From Acidobacteriota bacterium (GTDB taxonomy: Bacteria > Acidobacteriota > Thermoanaerobaculia > Multivoradales > Multivoraceae), in assembly GCA_026707545.1 (NCBI GenBank), contig JAPOWR010000001.1:1641778-1705777 (forward strand): a stretch of 64,000 nt of DNA, written 5' to 3'. The notes beneath the pieces are model-generated. The model made no database searches, was not told the DNA's origin, and saw nothing but the letters and a program-made list of their open reading frames with translations. The position numbers were made by a program, and so were the translations under genes. Numbering within the stretch: position 1 is the stretch's first letter; every line of letters starts with the position of its first letter. Positions 17,680 to 26,860 of this stretch are shown here, one piece after another.

Positions 17680-19869
17680 ATGATCAGGAACGTCGCACGC
17701 TCCTTCTCCCACCGGCCGGGCGCGCTCGTCCTCGGCCTCGCAGCCTGCGGTTGCGCCGCTCCCTCGGGCGAGGAGGCAGGACCGGCGCCGACTCCGCCGC
17801 GGCCGAACATCATTCTCATGATGAGCGACGACCAGGGCTGGGGCGACGTCGAGTACTCCCAGCAGCTCGCCCCCGGCGACGTCTTTCCGGGCCACAGCGA
17901 GGTCAAGACGCCCGAGCTGCGCGCGATGGCGGCGGCCGGCCTCCAGTTTCACCGCATGTACTCGCACGGTTCGAACTGCAGTCCGACCCGGTCGTCCTTC
18001 GTCACCGGCCGCTCGCCGCGGCGCAACCACGTCGACATGGCCTACAACGACGGTCTCCGCAACCTGGAACTGACGATCGCCGAACTGGCCCAGACCCAGG
18101 GCTACATGACCGGACACTTCGGCAAGTGGCACATCGGCAACCTGAACCGGACGCCGGAACCCGACGCAGACGACCTCGCGCGATGCGGCGGCAGATGCTT
18201 CGGCCGGTCCGGCGGCGACTTCTATTCCGCGCCGTGGCACCACGGCTACGAGCGCACCTGGGCGTCTCCGCAGGCGCTGCCGACCTTCGAGCCGATGCGC
18301 ATCGACCCCGCGGGTCCGCTCCCGAGCGAAGGCAACCACATCGGGGCGCACTACTGGACGGGCCACGAGCAGCACATCGACATCGACTCCCCCACGCTGG
18401 CCGGCGACGCCTCCGCGATCCTGGTCCGGGAAACGATGCGGTTCATCGACGATGCCGTTGCCGCCGAGCGCCCCTTCTTCGCCGTCGTCTGGTTCCATCC
18501 GCCGCACAGCCCCCATCGCCTCGACCAGGCGACTCTCGACGAGTTCTACTCGTCCGAAGAGCAGGCGGAGATGAACGACTACGAGAAGGCCTACTACTCC
18601 GGCATCACGGCGATGGACAGGGAGATCGGCCGTCTGCGCGCCCACTTGCGAACGCTCGGCATCGAAGACGACACGCTGGTGGCCTTCACCTCCGACAACG
18701 GGCTTTCGGGGTCCGTGAGACTCGACGACCGGGACGAAGCGAAGGCCGGCCTGCGAGGATTCAAGGGCTCCATCTGGGAGGGCGGGGTCCGCGTACCGGG
18801 CATCGTCGAGTGGCCGGGACGGATCGCTCCCGGGGAGACCTCCACCCCGATGATCACGAGCGACTACCTGCCGACGCTCCTGGACATCTGGGAAGTCGAC
18901 CTGCCCGACGCACGGCCGCTCGACGGCGAGTCGATGTCCGAAGTCCTCTTCGGCGATCGCTCGGCGCCGCGCCTGGGCCGCCTCCGGTTCGACGACTGCG
19001 ACGACCCCGTTCCTGAACGCGCCGCCGGCGAGCCCGAGGACTGCGACAGCGCCGGCCGGGGCCGCGGTGGCCGGGGCCTGATGAGGCTGGGCGGCGGGCG
19101 CTCCATCCTCGACGACCGCTACAAGCTGATCTCGGTGACCAGCGGCCGGGAATGGGAGCTCTTCGACCTGCTCGAAGACCCACGCGAACAGACCCCGGTC
19201 GCCACCAGCGCCGACGTCGACTCGAAGCCGCCGGAGATCCAGGCCATCTTCACCTCGCTTCTCGACGAGATCACGACCTGGTACGAGGTGGACACGGCGG
19301 CCAGCCGCGAGGGCGCCGACTACGACACCCGCATCGCAGCGGCCGACGGCGTCGACCTTCTCGGCGACGTCGGCGACGAGACCGTTCCCGGCGACCTCTC
19401 GGCCGCTCGTCGGACCTCAGCAGATCGTCCCGAACTGGTCGTCGAGCGCCAGTTCGCCACCCTCGGCGAGGACCTGGCGGTCGAGAGCGGCGGGGCCCCC
19501 GCCGCCTACGACGGCGGCAACCCGCCGCCCGGCGCGACCGTACCCGCGGGCACCGTCGTCCACAGCTACCTGCTTCACTTCGCCCCCACCGCGACCACCG
19601 AACTGAATGGCGTCGAGATCGCGTTCGACGATCCCATCCTGGGGGTCGCCGCAAGCTCGGCGAGCCTCGCGGCCAGCGACTACCTCGCCTTCGCCAACCC
19701 CGAGTTCAGCGCCTCGGCCGAGCGCGGTGCCCTAGTCGGCGAGACGGACGTCGACGGCTGGGAGATCCTCGCCGGCGGAACGACGATCCGCATCGACCTG
19801 GCCGCGGGCGCCAGCGGCGTCGACCAGTTGCGAATCCTCACCGAAGCGGCCTTGCAGCGAGCGCAGTGA
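17680..19869 (+). CDS. Formylglycine-dependent sulfatase (lipoprotein) with extra C-terminal domain
   Basis: 729 residues. Lipoprotein signal (LAAC, Cys23), then the sulfatase fold with metal-binding Asp50/Asp51 (MMSDDQGWGD) and the formylglycine motif CSPTR at 100-104, where Cys100 is the residue oxidised by a formylglycine-generating enzyme. HFGKWHIG, the catalytic Lys/His block, follows at about residue 147. FTSDNG is also present. Beyond the usual sulfatase length, about residue 570 onward is a beta-rich extension (AGTVVHSYLLHF, TTELNGVEIAFDDP) seen in few sulfatases, perhaps a binding domain. It hydrolyses a sulfate ester in the periplasm; the substrate is unknown. Flanked by the two PQQ dehydrogenases and overlapping the second by 4 bp (GTGA). 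Confidence 0.92.
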   Translation: MIRNVARSFSHRPGALVLGLAACGCAAPSGEEAGPAPTPPRPNIILMMSDDQGWGDVEYSQQLAPGDVFPGHSEVKTPELRAMAAAGLQFHRMYSHGSNCSPTRSSFVTGRSPRRNHVDMAYNDGLRNLELTIAELAQTQGYMTGHFGKWHIGNLNRTPEPDADDLARCGGRCFGRSGGDFYSAPWHHGYERTWASPQALPTFEPMRIDPAGPLPSEGNHIGAHYWTGHEQHIDIDSPTLAGDASAILVRETMRFIDDAVAAERPFFAVVWFHPPHSPHRLDQATLDEFYSSEEQAEMNDYEKAYYSGITAMDREIGRLRAHLRTLGIEDDTLVAFTSDNGLSGSVRLDDRDEAKAGLRGFKGSIWEGGVRVPGIVEWPGRIAPGETSTPMITSDYLPTLLDIWEVDLPDARPLDGESMSEVLFGDRSAPRLGRLRFDDCDDPVPERAAGEPEDCDSAGRGRGGRGLMRLGGGRSILDDRYKLISVTSGREWELFDLLEDPREQTPVATSADVDSKPPEIQAIFTSLLDEITTWYEVDTAASREGADYDTRIAAADGVDLLGDVGDETVPGDLSAARRTSADRPELVVERQFATLGEDLAVESGGAPAAYDGGNPPPGATVPAGTVVHSYLLHFAPTATTELNGVEIAFDDPILGVAASSASLAASDYLAFANPEFSASAERGALVGETDVDGWEILAGGTTIRIDLAAGASGVDQLRILTEAALQRAQ

Positions 19870-22800
19870 ACAGGAACGTCCGCCGGCGCCGCACGATCTG
19901 GCGGCCTTGCCTTGCGCTGGCGCTGCTGGCAGCCGCGTCGATGGCAACCGGCGCCCTCGCCGAGTCCGGCGAGGAGAACGCCGAGTGGCGGCACCATGGC
20001 CGCGACCACGCCTTCACCCGCTACTCGCCACTCGACCAGATCGATGCCGCGAACTTCGAGCAACTCGAGGTCGCGTGGCGCTGGAAGTCGGCCGATCACG
20101 ACCTGCGGGAGGAGCCGGGGACCTTCCGGGGCTCGGCGCTGATGGTCGACGGCCGGGTCTACATGGCGACCAGCCTCTGGCAGATCGTCGCCCTCGACGC
20201 CGCGACCGGTGAGGAACTCTGGCTCTACGACCCGAAGAGCTACGAGTTCCCGCAAGCCTACGGCGCCACTCCCCGAGGCCTCGAGTACTGGACCGACGGC
20301 GAGGCCGAGCGCATCATCTTCATCACCAGCGGCAAGCAACTGATCTCGCTGGACCTCGCGACGGGACGCCCCGACCCCGCCTTCGGAGAAGACGGCATCG
20401 TCGATCTGTCGGATGACCGACTGGGCCGCGAGGAGGTCTTCCAGCGCGACATCAGCGCCGGCTCGCCCGGGATCGTGATTCGCGACACGTTCGTGGTGGG
20501 CTCGCGAATCGCCGACGCGCCCGCGACGAAGCAGGGTCTCCCGCCGGGCCACGTGCGTGCCTACGACGTCCGTACCGGTGAGCCGAAGTGGCGGTTTCAC
20601 ACGATTCCCCGGGAGGGCGAGGAGTTCACCGAGACGTGGCACAACGACTCCTGGAAGTGGGTCGGCGGCGCCAACGTCTGGGGAGCGATGGCCGGCGACG
20701 AGGAGCTCGGCTACGTCTACATCCCCACCACGACGCCGACCGGCAATCTCTGGGGCGGCCACCGGCCCGGCGCGAACGTCTACGCCGAGAGCCTGCTCTG
20801 CCTCGACGCCGAAACCGGCGAGCGCGTCTGGCACTTCCAGGCCGTTCATCACGGCATCTGGGACTGGGACATCGCCTCCGCCCCCGTTCTCGCCGACGTC
20901 GTGATCGACGGCCGCTTGCGGAAGATCGTCGCCCAGGTGTCCAAGACGGCGTTTACCTACGTCTTCGACCGGGTCACGGGCGAGCCGATCTGGCCGATCG
21001 AGGAGCGCCCGGTGCCGCAAACCACGGTGCCCGGGGAGTGGACGGCACCGACCCAGCCCTTTCCGACCAGGCCGGCGGCCTTCGATCTCCAGGGCGTGAC
21101 GATCGACGATCTGATCGACTTCACGCCGGAACTGCGGGAGGAGGCGCTCGAGATCGCCGACGAGTTCCTCCTGGGACCGATGTTCACGCCCCCGATCGTC
21201 GCGGGCGAGGGAGGCAAGACGGCGACGCTCGCGGTGCCAGGGATGGCGGGCGGAGCGAACCATCCCGGCGCCTCGCTCGATCCCTTGACCGGCGTCCTCT
21301 ACGTTCAGTCGCGAACGCAGCCGACCGGGGTGGCGGTCGCGCCACCGGACCCCGCGCGCAGCGAGTGGAGGTGGGTCAGCCGTGGCGGTCGCGTCGGAAG
21401 CCCGCAGGGACTGCCGCTCCTCAAGCCTCCGTACCAGCGGATCACGGCCATCGACCTGAACACCGGCGAGCACGCCTGGATGGTGCCGTTCGGCGAGGGA
21501 CCGACCGACCACCCCGCGATCAGCCATCTCGATCTCGGCCCTCTCGGCAGCCGCCCATCGAGCGGCAACCGCGAGGGCGGGCTCCTCATCACCAGGACCC
21601 TGCTGATCACCTACGTGCCGAACTGGCCGAGCTGGGACGCTCGCGCCGCCAGGGGCAGCTTCCTCCAGGCCTACGACAAGGCAACCGGCGAGCTCCTCGC
21701 GGAGGTGGAGACCGAGGCCACCCTGCACGGAGTGCCGATGACCTACCTGCACCAGGGCCGCCAGTACATCGTCGTGCCCGCCGGCGGCAAGGTGACTTCG
21801 AGAACCGCGCGCAGCGGCCCGGAAACGGCTCAGCTCGTTGCCTTCGCCCTGCCGACCGCGCAGGCCGCGGAGAACGACATTCCGCGGATGCCGGGCGGCG
21901 AGCCCGATCTCTCAGGCACCTACACCGTCAACACGCTGACGCCCTTCGAGCGCCATCCGAGATACGGCGACGACCCCTACATGAGCGCCGATGACGCCAA
22001 GAGGATCGAGGAGTCCGCAGCCGCGAGGGCCGCCCAGCAAGGCCTCCCAAGTGACCCCGATCGTCCTCCGCCGCCGGATGGCGGCTACGCCGGCGGCCGG
22101 GTCACCGGCGCCAACGCCCTCTCACTTCTCGACATGGGCACGATCGTCTTCACGGTCGACGGCAGGCACCGGAACTCCGTCCTCACCGACCCACCGAACG
22201 GCCGCATGCCGGCCGTGACCGAGGCGGGAAGGAAGCGGCGGCCGGCATTCACAATCGCCGATCGCATGGGACCCCCGAATCCCGACGGCGCCTGGTGGCT
22301 GCGGGCGGACGAAGTCACCGGCATACGAGGCCGCGTCATCCCGGCGACGAACGGGGAACACCGGATCTTCGACGATCCGGAGCTGATCGGCCTCTGGGAG
22401 CGCTGCATCTACTCCGATCGGGCGACGATCCCGACCCTGCGAAGGGGCTACGGCGCCTACTACCGCATCACCCAGACCGCAACCCACGTCGTGATCCTGG
22501 CGGAACTGATGCACGAGGCACGCATCGTCCGCCTCGGCTCGGAGCACCCGCCGAAAGACGTGCTCTCCTACGCCGGCGAATCGATCGGCCGGTGGGAGGG
22601 CGACACCCTGGTCGTCGACACGATGAACTTCCGCCGGCGAGGCGTGGCAAGGGGCGCGAACGAGCGACGCCAGAACGCCCGAAGTCCCGTCGGCGTGGCG
22701 CACGAGGGGCTGCGCATCGTCGAGCGCCTCACGCCGCAGGAGGACGGCAGCCTGTTCTACGAGTTCAGCGTCGACGATCCCGACTACGAGGCGACCTGGA

Positions 22801-22931
22801 GCGGTTCGTTCCCGTGGCTGCGCACCGACGAGCGCATCTACGAGTACGCCTGCCACGAAGGCAACTACTCGATGGGGATGACGATGCGCGGGGCGCGGCA
22901 GTTGGAGAAGGAGTGGGCGGAAAGGCGGTAG
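19866..22931 (+). CDS. PQQ-type dehydrogenase fused to GEPDL/GHWEGD-family domain
   Basis: 1021 residues from a GTG that overlaps the sulfatase stop (GTGA). Signal peptide ending ATGALAES. Residues about 35-665 form a PQQ beta-propeller closely similar to the product at 15649, with the active-site-like segment HHGIWDWDIASAP. No CxxCH is seen. After a short linker (PTAQAAENDIPRMP) the last 350 residues begin GGEPDLSGTY and contain THVVILAELMHEARIVRLG, GESIGRWEGDTLVVDT, ERLTPQEDGSLFYEFSVDDP and EYACHEGNYSMGMTMRGAR. These are the same motifs as in the free-standing copies at 13460 and 14338. The fusion ties this unnamed family functionally to quinoprotein oxidation (inference by domain fusion). 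Confidence 0.88.
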   Translation: MNRNVRRRRTIWRPCLALALLAAASMATGALAESGEENAEWRHHGRDHAFTRYSPLDQIDAANFEQLEVAWRWKSADHDLREEPGTFRGSALMVDGRVYMATSLWQIVALDAATGEELWLYDPKSYEFPQAYGATPRGLEYWTDGEAERIIFITSGKQLISLDLATGRPDPAFGEDGIVDLSDDRLGREEVFQRDISAGSPGIVIRDTFVVGSRIADAPATKQGLPPGHVRAYDVRTGEPKWRFHTIPREGEEFTETWHNDSWKWVGGANVWGAMAGDEELGYVYIPTTTPTGNLWGGHRPGANVYAESLLCLDAETGERVWHFQAVHHGIWDWDIASAPVLADVVIDGRLRKIVAQVSKTAFTYVFDRVTGEPIWPIEERPVPQTTVPGEWTAPTQPFPTRPAAFDLQGVTIDDLIDFTPELREEALEIADEFLLGPMFTPPIVAGEGGKTATLAVPGMAGGANHPGASLDPLTGVLYVQSRTQPTGVAVAPPDPARSEWRWVSRGGRVGSPQGLPLLKPPYQRITAIDLNTGEHAWMVPFGEGPTDHPAISHLDLGPLGSRPSSGNREGGLLITRTLLITYVPNWPSWDARAARGSFLQAYDKATGELLAEVETEATLHGVPMTYLHQGRQYIVVPAGGKVTSRTARSGPETAQLVAFALPTAQAAENDIPRMPGGEPDLSGTYTVNTLTPFERHPRYGDDPYMSADDAKRIEESAAARAAQQGLPSDPDRPPPPDGGYAGGRVTGANALSLLDMGTIVFTVDGRHRNSVLTDPPNGRMPAVTEAGRKRRPAFTIADRMGPPNPDGAWWLRADEVTGIRGRVIPATNGEHRIFDDPELIGLWERCIYSDRATIPTLRRGYGAYYRITQTATHVVILAELMHEARIVRLGSEHPPKDVLSYAGESIGRWEGDTLVVDTMNFRRRGVARGANERRQNARSPVGVAHEGLRIVERLTPQEDGSLFYEFSVDDPDYEATWSGSFPWLRTDERIYEYACHEGNYSMGMTMRGARQLEKEWAERR

Positions 22932-22959
22932 AAGCCATGGAACTGGCCGCCGAAACGGA

Positions 22960-22977
22960 GCCGGCCTAACGGCCGGC
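22960..22977. terminator. Hairpin between convergent genes
   Basis: GCCGGCC, loop TAAC, GGCCGGC forms a perfect 7-bp stem in the 50-bp gap between the converging genes ending at 22931 and 22982. There is no T tract on either side, so it is at best a weak or factor-assisted bidirectional terminator. Confidence 0.4.
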
Positions 22978-22981
22978 GCCC

Positions 22982-24265
22982 CTACCAGCTCAAGGAACCC
23001 GTACTCTGGCCGAACGACGCGGCCTCCAGCTCCATGTGCTGCAGCATCGTGACGTAGAGATTGGACAGCGGCGCATTGTCGTCCTTGTCATAGGCGACGT
23101 AGCGACCGTGGTCGAAGTCCCCGCCAGCGAGGAAGATCGGCAGGTTCCGGGTGTCGTGGGAGTTCCCGTTGCCCAGGTTGCTGCCGAAGAGGACCGCGGT
23201 CTGATCGAGCAGCGTCCCGTCTCCTTCGCCGCATCCCTTGAGCTGCTCGAGCAGGCTGCCGAAGCACTTCACGATCTCCGTCTCGACCTTCCTCAGTTGC
23301 ACGATCTTGTCCGGGTCCTGGCCGTGGTGCGAGAGGTTGTGGTGCGTGCCCGAAACCCCCGGGATCTTCGGCACTTCCCGGAGCTCCTGGATCATCACGG
23401 CGACGACGCGGGTCGAGTCGGTCTGCAGGATCAGCGGGATGAGATCCACCAGCAACTGGACGCGGCCAATGAGGTCGCGGCGTTCCCGGACGTCGACGGG
23501 GGGCTCGCGGTCCACCCGCGGCTTGGGCCGGTCGAGCCAGGCCCGGGCCTCGGTGATGCCCTTCTCGGCCGCGCGCACGGCCTCGAAGTACGAGTCCAGA
23601 CGACCCCGGTCGACCTCGCTGGCGCGCCGGTCGAGCATCTTTCTCTGCGAGTTCAGGCCGTCGAGGATGCTGCGTCCGTCGCCGAGATCCCGCTTCTGCC
23701 GCTCGACTTCGTCGGTATCCCCCGCCAGGAACATCCGGGCGAAGAGATTGGCGGGACTCGTCTCTGAAGGCACCATGACGCCCCGTCTCGTGAACGACTG
23801 GCTCTGGGTCCCCTTGGCGCTCCTCTGCACCGTGGTGTCGGTGCCCAGCACGAGTGAGGGAAAGCGGGTCGTGTAGCCCAACTCCCCGGCCGCATACTGA
23901 TCGACGGAAATCGTGTTGCGGAAGCCGGCGAGCTCCGGGTGGCGGGCGGCCGTCAGCCAGGAGACCTCGCTGCTATGGGCCTGGCGGCCGTTCTGGTCGT
24001 GGTGCGAGAGTCCCGAGAACAGGGTGTAGTCGCGCCGGTGGTCCCGGAGCAGCTCCAGGTACTCGGTCGTTTCGTACTCCCGGCCCGGAGTGGCGGGAAA
24101 GAGCGACGGCGGGTGCAGGCCGAGTGCGTTGCAGACGGTCACCATCCGCCGGGGCAGAGGCTTCGCCGCCCGGGCCAGTGCCGGGCTCATCGCTTCGAGG
24201 AGGGGCAGCGCCAGGGCGACCCCGGATGTCCTGAGGAACGTGCGTCGGTCGAGGGGTTGGTTCAT
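22982..24265 (-). CDS. DUF1552 domain-containing Tat-exported protein
   Basis: 427 residues. A twin-arginine signal (MNQPLDRRTFLRTSGVALAL) is followed by the DUF1552 fold. Recognisable blocks include PRRMVTVCNALGLHPPSLFP, SGLSHHDQNGRQAHSSEVSW, a THHNLSHHGQDPDKI segment and GSNLGNGNSHDTRNLPIFLAGG near the C-terminus, all usual for this planctomycetal/acidobacterial family, which may belong to the alkaline-phosphatase-like or sulfatase-like superfamily. The function is unknown. It is the standard partner of DUF1592 proteins. The ATG overlaps the DUF1592 stop (ATGA) and has GGGAGCGG upstream. Confidence 0.9.
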   Translation of the reverse strand: MNQPLDRRTFLRTSGVALALPLLEAMSPALARAAKPLPRRMVTVCNALGLHPPSLFPATPGREYETTEYLELLRDHRRDYTLFSGLSHHDQNGRQAHSSEVSWLTAARHPELAGFRNTISVDQYAAGELGYTTRFPSLVLGTDTTVQRSAKGTQSQSFTRRGVMVPSETSPANLFARMFLAGDTDEVERQKRDLGDGRSILDGLNSQRKMLDRRASEVDRGRLDSYFEAVRAAEKGITEARAWLDRPKPRVDREPPVDVRERRDLIGRVQLLVDLIPLILQTDSTRVVAVMIQELREVPKIPGVSGTHHNLSHHGQDPDKIVQLRKVETEIVKCFGSLLEQLKGCGEGDGTLLDQTAVLFGSNLGNGNSHDTRNLPIFLAGGDFDHGRYVAYDKDDNAPLSNLYVTMLQHMELEAASFGQSTGSLSW

Positions 24266-26859
24266 CGTTGCCGCTCCCTGAAGAGTGGGCTCTGGGTGAC
24301 ATTGTGGATGATCGAGCGCACGCCGTAGCCGCCCTCGCGGCTCTGCGCGACGAGCCGCGATAGCTCGTCGCGGTCGGCGAAGCCGATCTCGGCGCCGGTT
24401 GCATAGACGACGAGCTGCGAGATGAAGTGGCGCGCCACCTGGTCCTCCTCCTCCGCGAGCAGGAGTCGCTTGTACTCGGCGATGCCCGAGAACGACCTGC
24501 CCTCCGGAGTGACGCCGGCCGCATCCACGGGCGGCCCCTCCTTGTACTCGAGGATGGGGCGACCGTAGAGGGTCCCCGTGGGCGTGTCGCCCTCGCCGCT
24601 GGAGCGGTAGCGCGTCCGGAAGCCGCCGGTCGGGTCGAAGGCCTCCAGAGCGAACCCCGGCGGGTCGATGGCGCGGTGACAGACATTGCACGTCGGATCC
24701 CGGCGATGCTTGGCGAGGATCTCGCGGATCGTCGTGGCGCCCCGGATGTCGGGCTCGACCGAGCCCGCGTTCGCCGGTGGCGGGTTCGGCGGCCGGCCGA
24801 GCAGGTTCGAGAGGACGAAGCTGCCGCGAAAGACCGGCGAGGTCGTCGTGCCGTTGGCGGTGACCTTGAGCACGCTGGCCTGCGTCAGGACGCCGCCGCG
24901 CACGCTGTCGTCGGGTAGCGACACCTTGCGCATGTGTTGCCCCTCCACCCCGGGGATGCCGTAGTGCTCCGCCAGGCGGCGGTTGAGGAAGGTGAAGTCG
25001 GAGTCGATCAGGTTCCGGACTCCGAGGTCGCTCTTCACGAGCTCGGTGAAGAACAGCCTGGTTTCCTCCTGGAGCGCGTGATGCAGCAGGTCGTCGTACT
25101 CGGGATAGAGCCTCTCGTCGGGACTCGTGAGCTCGATCTCATAGAGCCGCAGCCACTGGCCGACGAAGTCCCCAATGAAGCGCTTCGCCTTCTCGTCGTC
25201 GAGCATCCTCTCGACGTGCCGGGCCATCACCTCCGGCTCCGACAACGCGCCTTCCCGTGCCGCCGCGAAGAGCTCCTCGTCCGGCAGGCTCTTCCACAGG
25301 AAGTACGAGAGTCGGGTCGCCAGCGCGAAGTCGTCCAGCTCGCCGGGCCGGTCGTCGTGGTAGAGAAACTGCGGCGCGCTCAACATGGCGCGCAGCGGAA
25401 CGCGGACGGCGTCGACGAACTCCCGTCCGGCGGCGATCGCGGGCTTCGCCAGGCTCGCGAACGCCTCCGCCTCACCCGCTTCGGCCGGCCGTCGAAACGC
25501 CAGTGGCAGGAGGTGCGAGACGACGTCCACGACGTGCTCGTACGGATCCTTCGTGAGCTTCAGATCGCCGGCAGCGTCGAACTCGATGCCGTCGAAGAGC
25601 CGGCGCGTCGACGGCGGCGGCCACCCATCGAGAAGCGGTCCTTCGATGGCCAGCGACCTGACCGCCACGCCCTCGCCCTTGTAGGTGGCGGCCCCATCCA
25701 CGAGGATCTCGGTGGGGTGGTAGAAGATCGGGTGATAGACCCGGTTGTTGAGCAGCCGCCGGCCCAGGCCCTTCCCCGCAGCCACGACCTGGGCCTCTGC
25801 CGACCAGTCTTCGATGGGGGCGTAGAAGCCTTCGACGTCCGTGTGCCAGTCGAGGTCGGCCACCTCGGGAAAGACGTAGTCGGTCGGGTGGAGGAAGGTC
25901 GTGGCTTCGAACGCGCCCGACTCCCCGTTCAGTAAGTCGAAGGCACCGAGCAACGTCCTGTCGCCGTTCGGGTTGGCGCGGACGAGAAGGAGCGTCACCG
26001 GTGTCCACGCCTGGTAGGGATAGGCGTCGACGGTGACCCTGTACAGGCCCGAATGCGCGACTTGGAAGCCGTGGCTGTCGCTCCTGAGGTTGCTGGCCGA
26101 GAAGGACCCGCTGGTGTTGTGGTGGGCTTCATCGACGAACATCGCGACGGCGTCGTCGAGCTTCTTGCTGACGCTCTGGCGGACCATGTGGTACGAGGCT
26201 GGATTGCTCGGGTAGTCGATCAGGTGTGCCGCGCTCGCCGGACGCCCGCCAAGCCGGATCGCCGCGTCGAGCGCACGATCGGCCGCTTCCAGGTAGCTGC
26301 GCAGGTGAAGCGGCGAGATCCCCTGTTCGGCCGCCAGCGTGTCGAACCCGGCGGACGCGCTCTCGGCCGGCAGCAGGCGCGCCAGGTCCTCCTCGATCAG
26401 GAGCAGGTCCTCGAGGGTGTACTCGTACTCGCGCCCCGTCAAACGGCGCGGCGGCGTCTGTCCGGCGGCTCGAGCCGCCAGGTCCGCCGTCTCCAGATCT
26501 CGCGCCAGCGCATCGAGCGCCGCGTCGACGACCCGCCTCGGGGGGCGCCGCGTCCCGGCAGGAGGCATCTCGCCCGCCTCTAGACGCTCGAAGACCCGCA
26601 CCCACTTGCGGAAGATCCCCCGATCGTCGAGGTCGTAGCCCAGGTTCTCCAGATCGAGCGGCGTCTCGGTCCCGACGTCGTGGCAGCGAAGACAAGAGAC
26701 CTCCAGGAGACGCGCGACGTCGGCCTCGAGCGAACGGCCGCCGGCCGCACCGGGAAGAACGAAGAGCCCCGCGAGGAGCGCGGAGACGGCCGCAGTCGTT
26801 CCTCGGCGGCGTGGACGAACGCCGCGGCCTCGACAAACGCTGCGTGAGGTCCGCGTCAC
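24262..26859 (-). CDS. DUF1592/DUF1588/DUF1587/DUF1585 protein with N-terminal cytochrome c motif
   Basis: 865 residues, GTG start. After an export signal comes one haem motif CLRCH (residues 56-60) followed by the short planctomycetal cytochrome pattern (GEMPPAGTRRPPRR). Next in order: DUF1587 (RRLTGREYEYTLEDLL), a PA14/CBM-like insert (VAHSGLYRVTVDAYPYQAW), DUF1595, DUF1592 (LATRLSYFLWKSLPDEELF), DUF1588 (GGVLTQASVLKVTANGTTTS, and a second CNVCHRAIDPPGFALE) and DUF1585 at the end. This is the full architecture of the family, whose role is unknown but presumably oxidative. It sits 1 bp behind a PQQ dehydrogenase that lacks a haem and 4 bp overlapping DUF1552, so it is a candidate electron acceptor. 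Confidence 0.92.
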   Translation of the reverse strand: MTRTSRSVCRGRGVRPRRRGTTAAVSALLAGLFVLPGAAGGRSLEADVARLLEVSCLRCHDVGTETPLDLENLGYDLDDRGIFRKWVRVFERLEAGEMPPAGTRRPPRRVVDAALDALARDLETADLAARAAGQTPPRRLTGREYEYTLEDLLLIEEDLARLLPAESASAGFDTLAAEQGISPLHLRSYLEAADRALDAAIRLGGRPASAAHLIDYPSNPASYHMVRQSVSKKLDDAVAMFVDEAHHNTSGSFSASNLRSDSHGFQVAHSGLYRVTVDAYPYQAWTPVTLLLVRANPNGDRTLLGAFDLLNGESGAFEATTFLHPTDYVFPEVADLDWHTDVEGFYAPIEDWSAEAQVVAAGKGLGRRLLNNRVYHPIFYHPTEILVDGAATYKGEGVAVRSLAIEGPLLDGWPPPSTRRLFDGIEFDAAGDLKLTKDPYEHVVDVVSHLLPLAFRRPAEAGEAEAFASLAKPAIAAGREFVDAVRVPLRAMLSAPQFLYHDDRPGELDDFALATRLSYFLWKSLPDEELFAAAREGALSEPEVMARHVERMLDDEKAKRFIGDFVGQWLRLYEIELTSPDERLYPEYDDLLHHALQEETRLFFTELVKSDLGVRNLIDSDFTFLNRRLAEHYGIPGVEGQHMRKVSLPDDSVRGGVLTQASVLKVTANGTTTSPVFRGSFVLSNLLGRPPNPPPANAGSVEPDIRGATTIREILAKHRRDPTCNVCHRAIDPPGFALEAFDPTGGFRTRYRSSGEGDTPTGTLYGRPILEYKEGPPVDAAGVTPEGRSFSGIAEYKRLLLAEEEDQVARHFISQLVVYATGAEIGFADRDELSRLVAQSREGGYGVRSIIHNVTQSPLFRERQR

Positions 26860-26860
26860 A

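Noticed and set aside
15787..18645. Very long open frame on the minus strand opposite the PQQ dehydrogenase and sulfatase
   Set aside because: High-GC genes often leave the antisense frame open. Its product is Val/Arg/Asp-rich low-complexity sequence with no domain, while the plus strand encodes clear families.
19680..21752. Long minus-strand open frame across the fused PQQ gene
   Set aside because: Same antisense-shadow pattern; composition is dominated by Arg, Gly, Ala, Asp and no start context or motif supports it.
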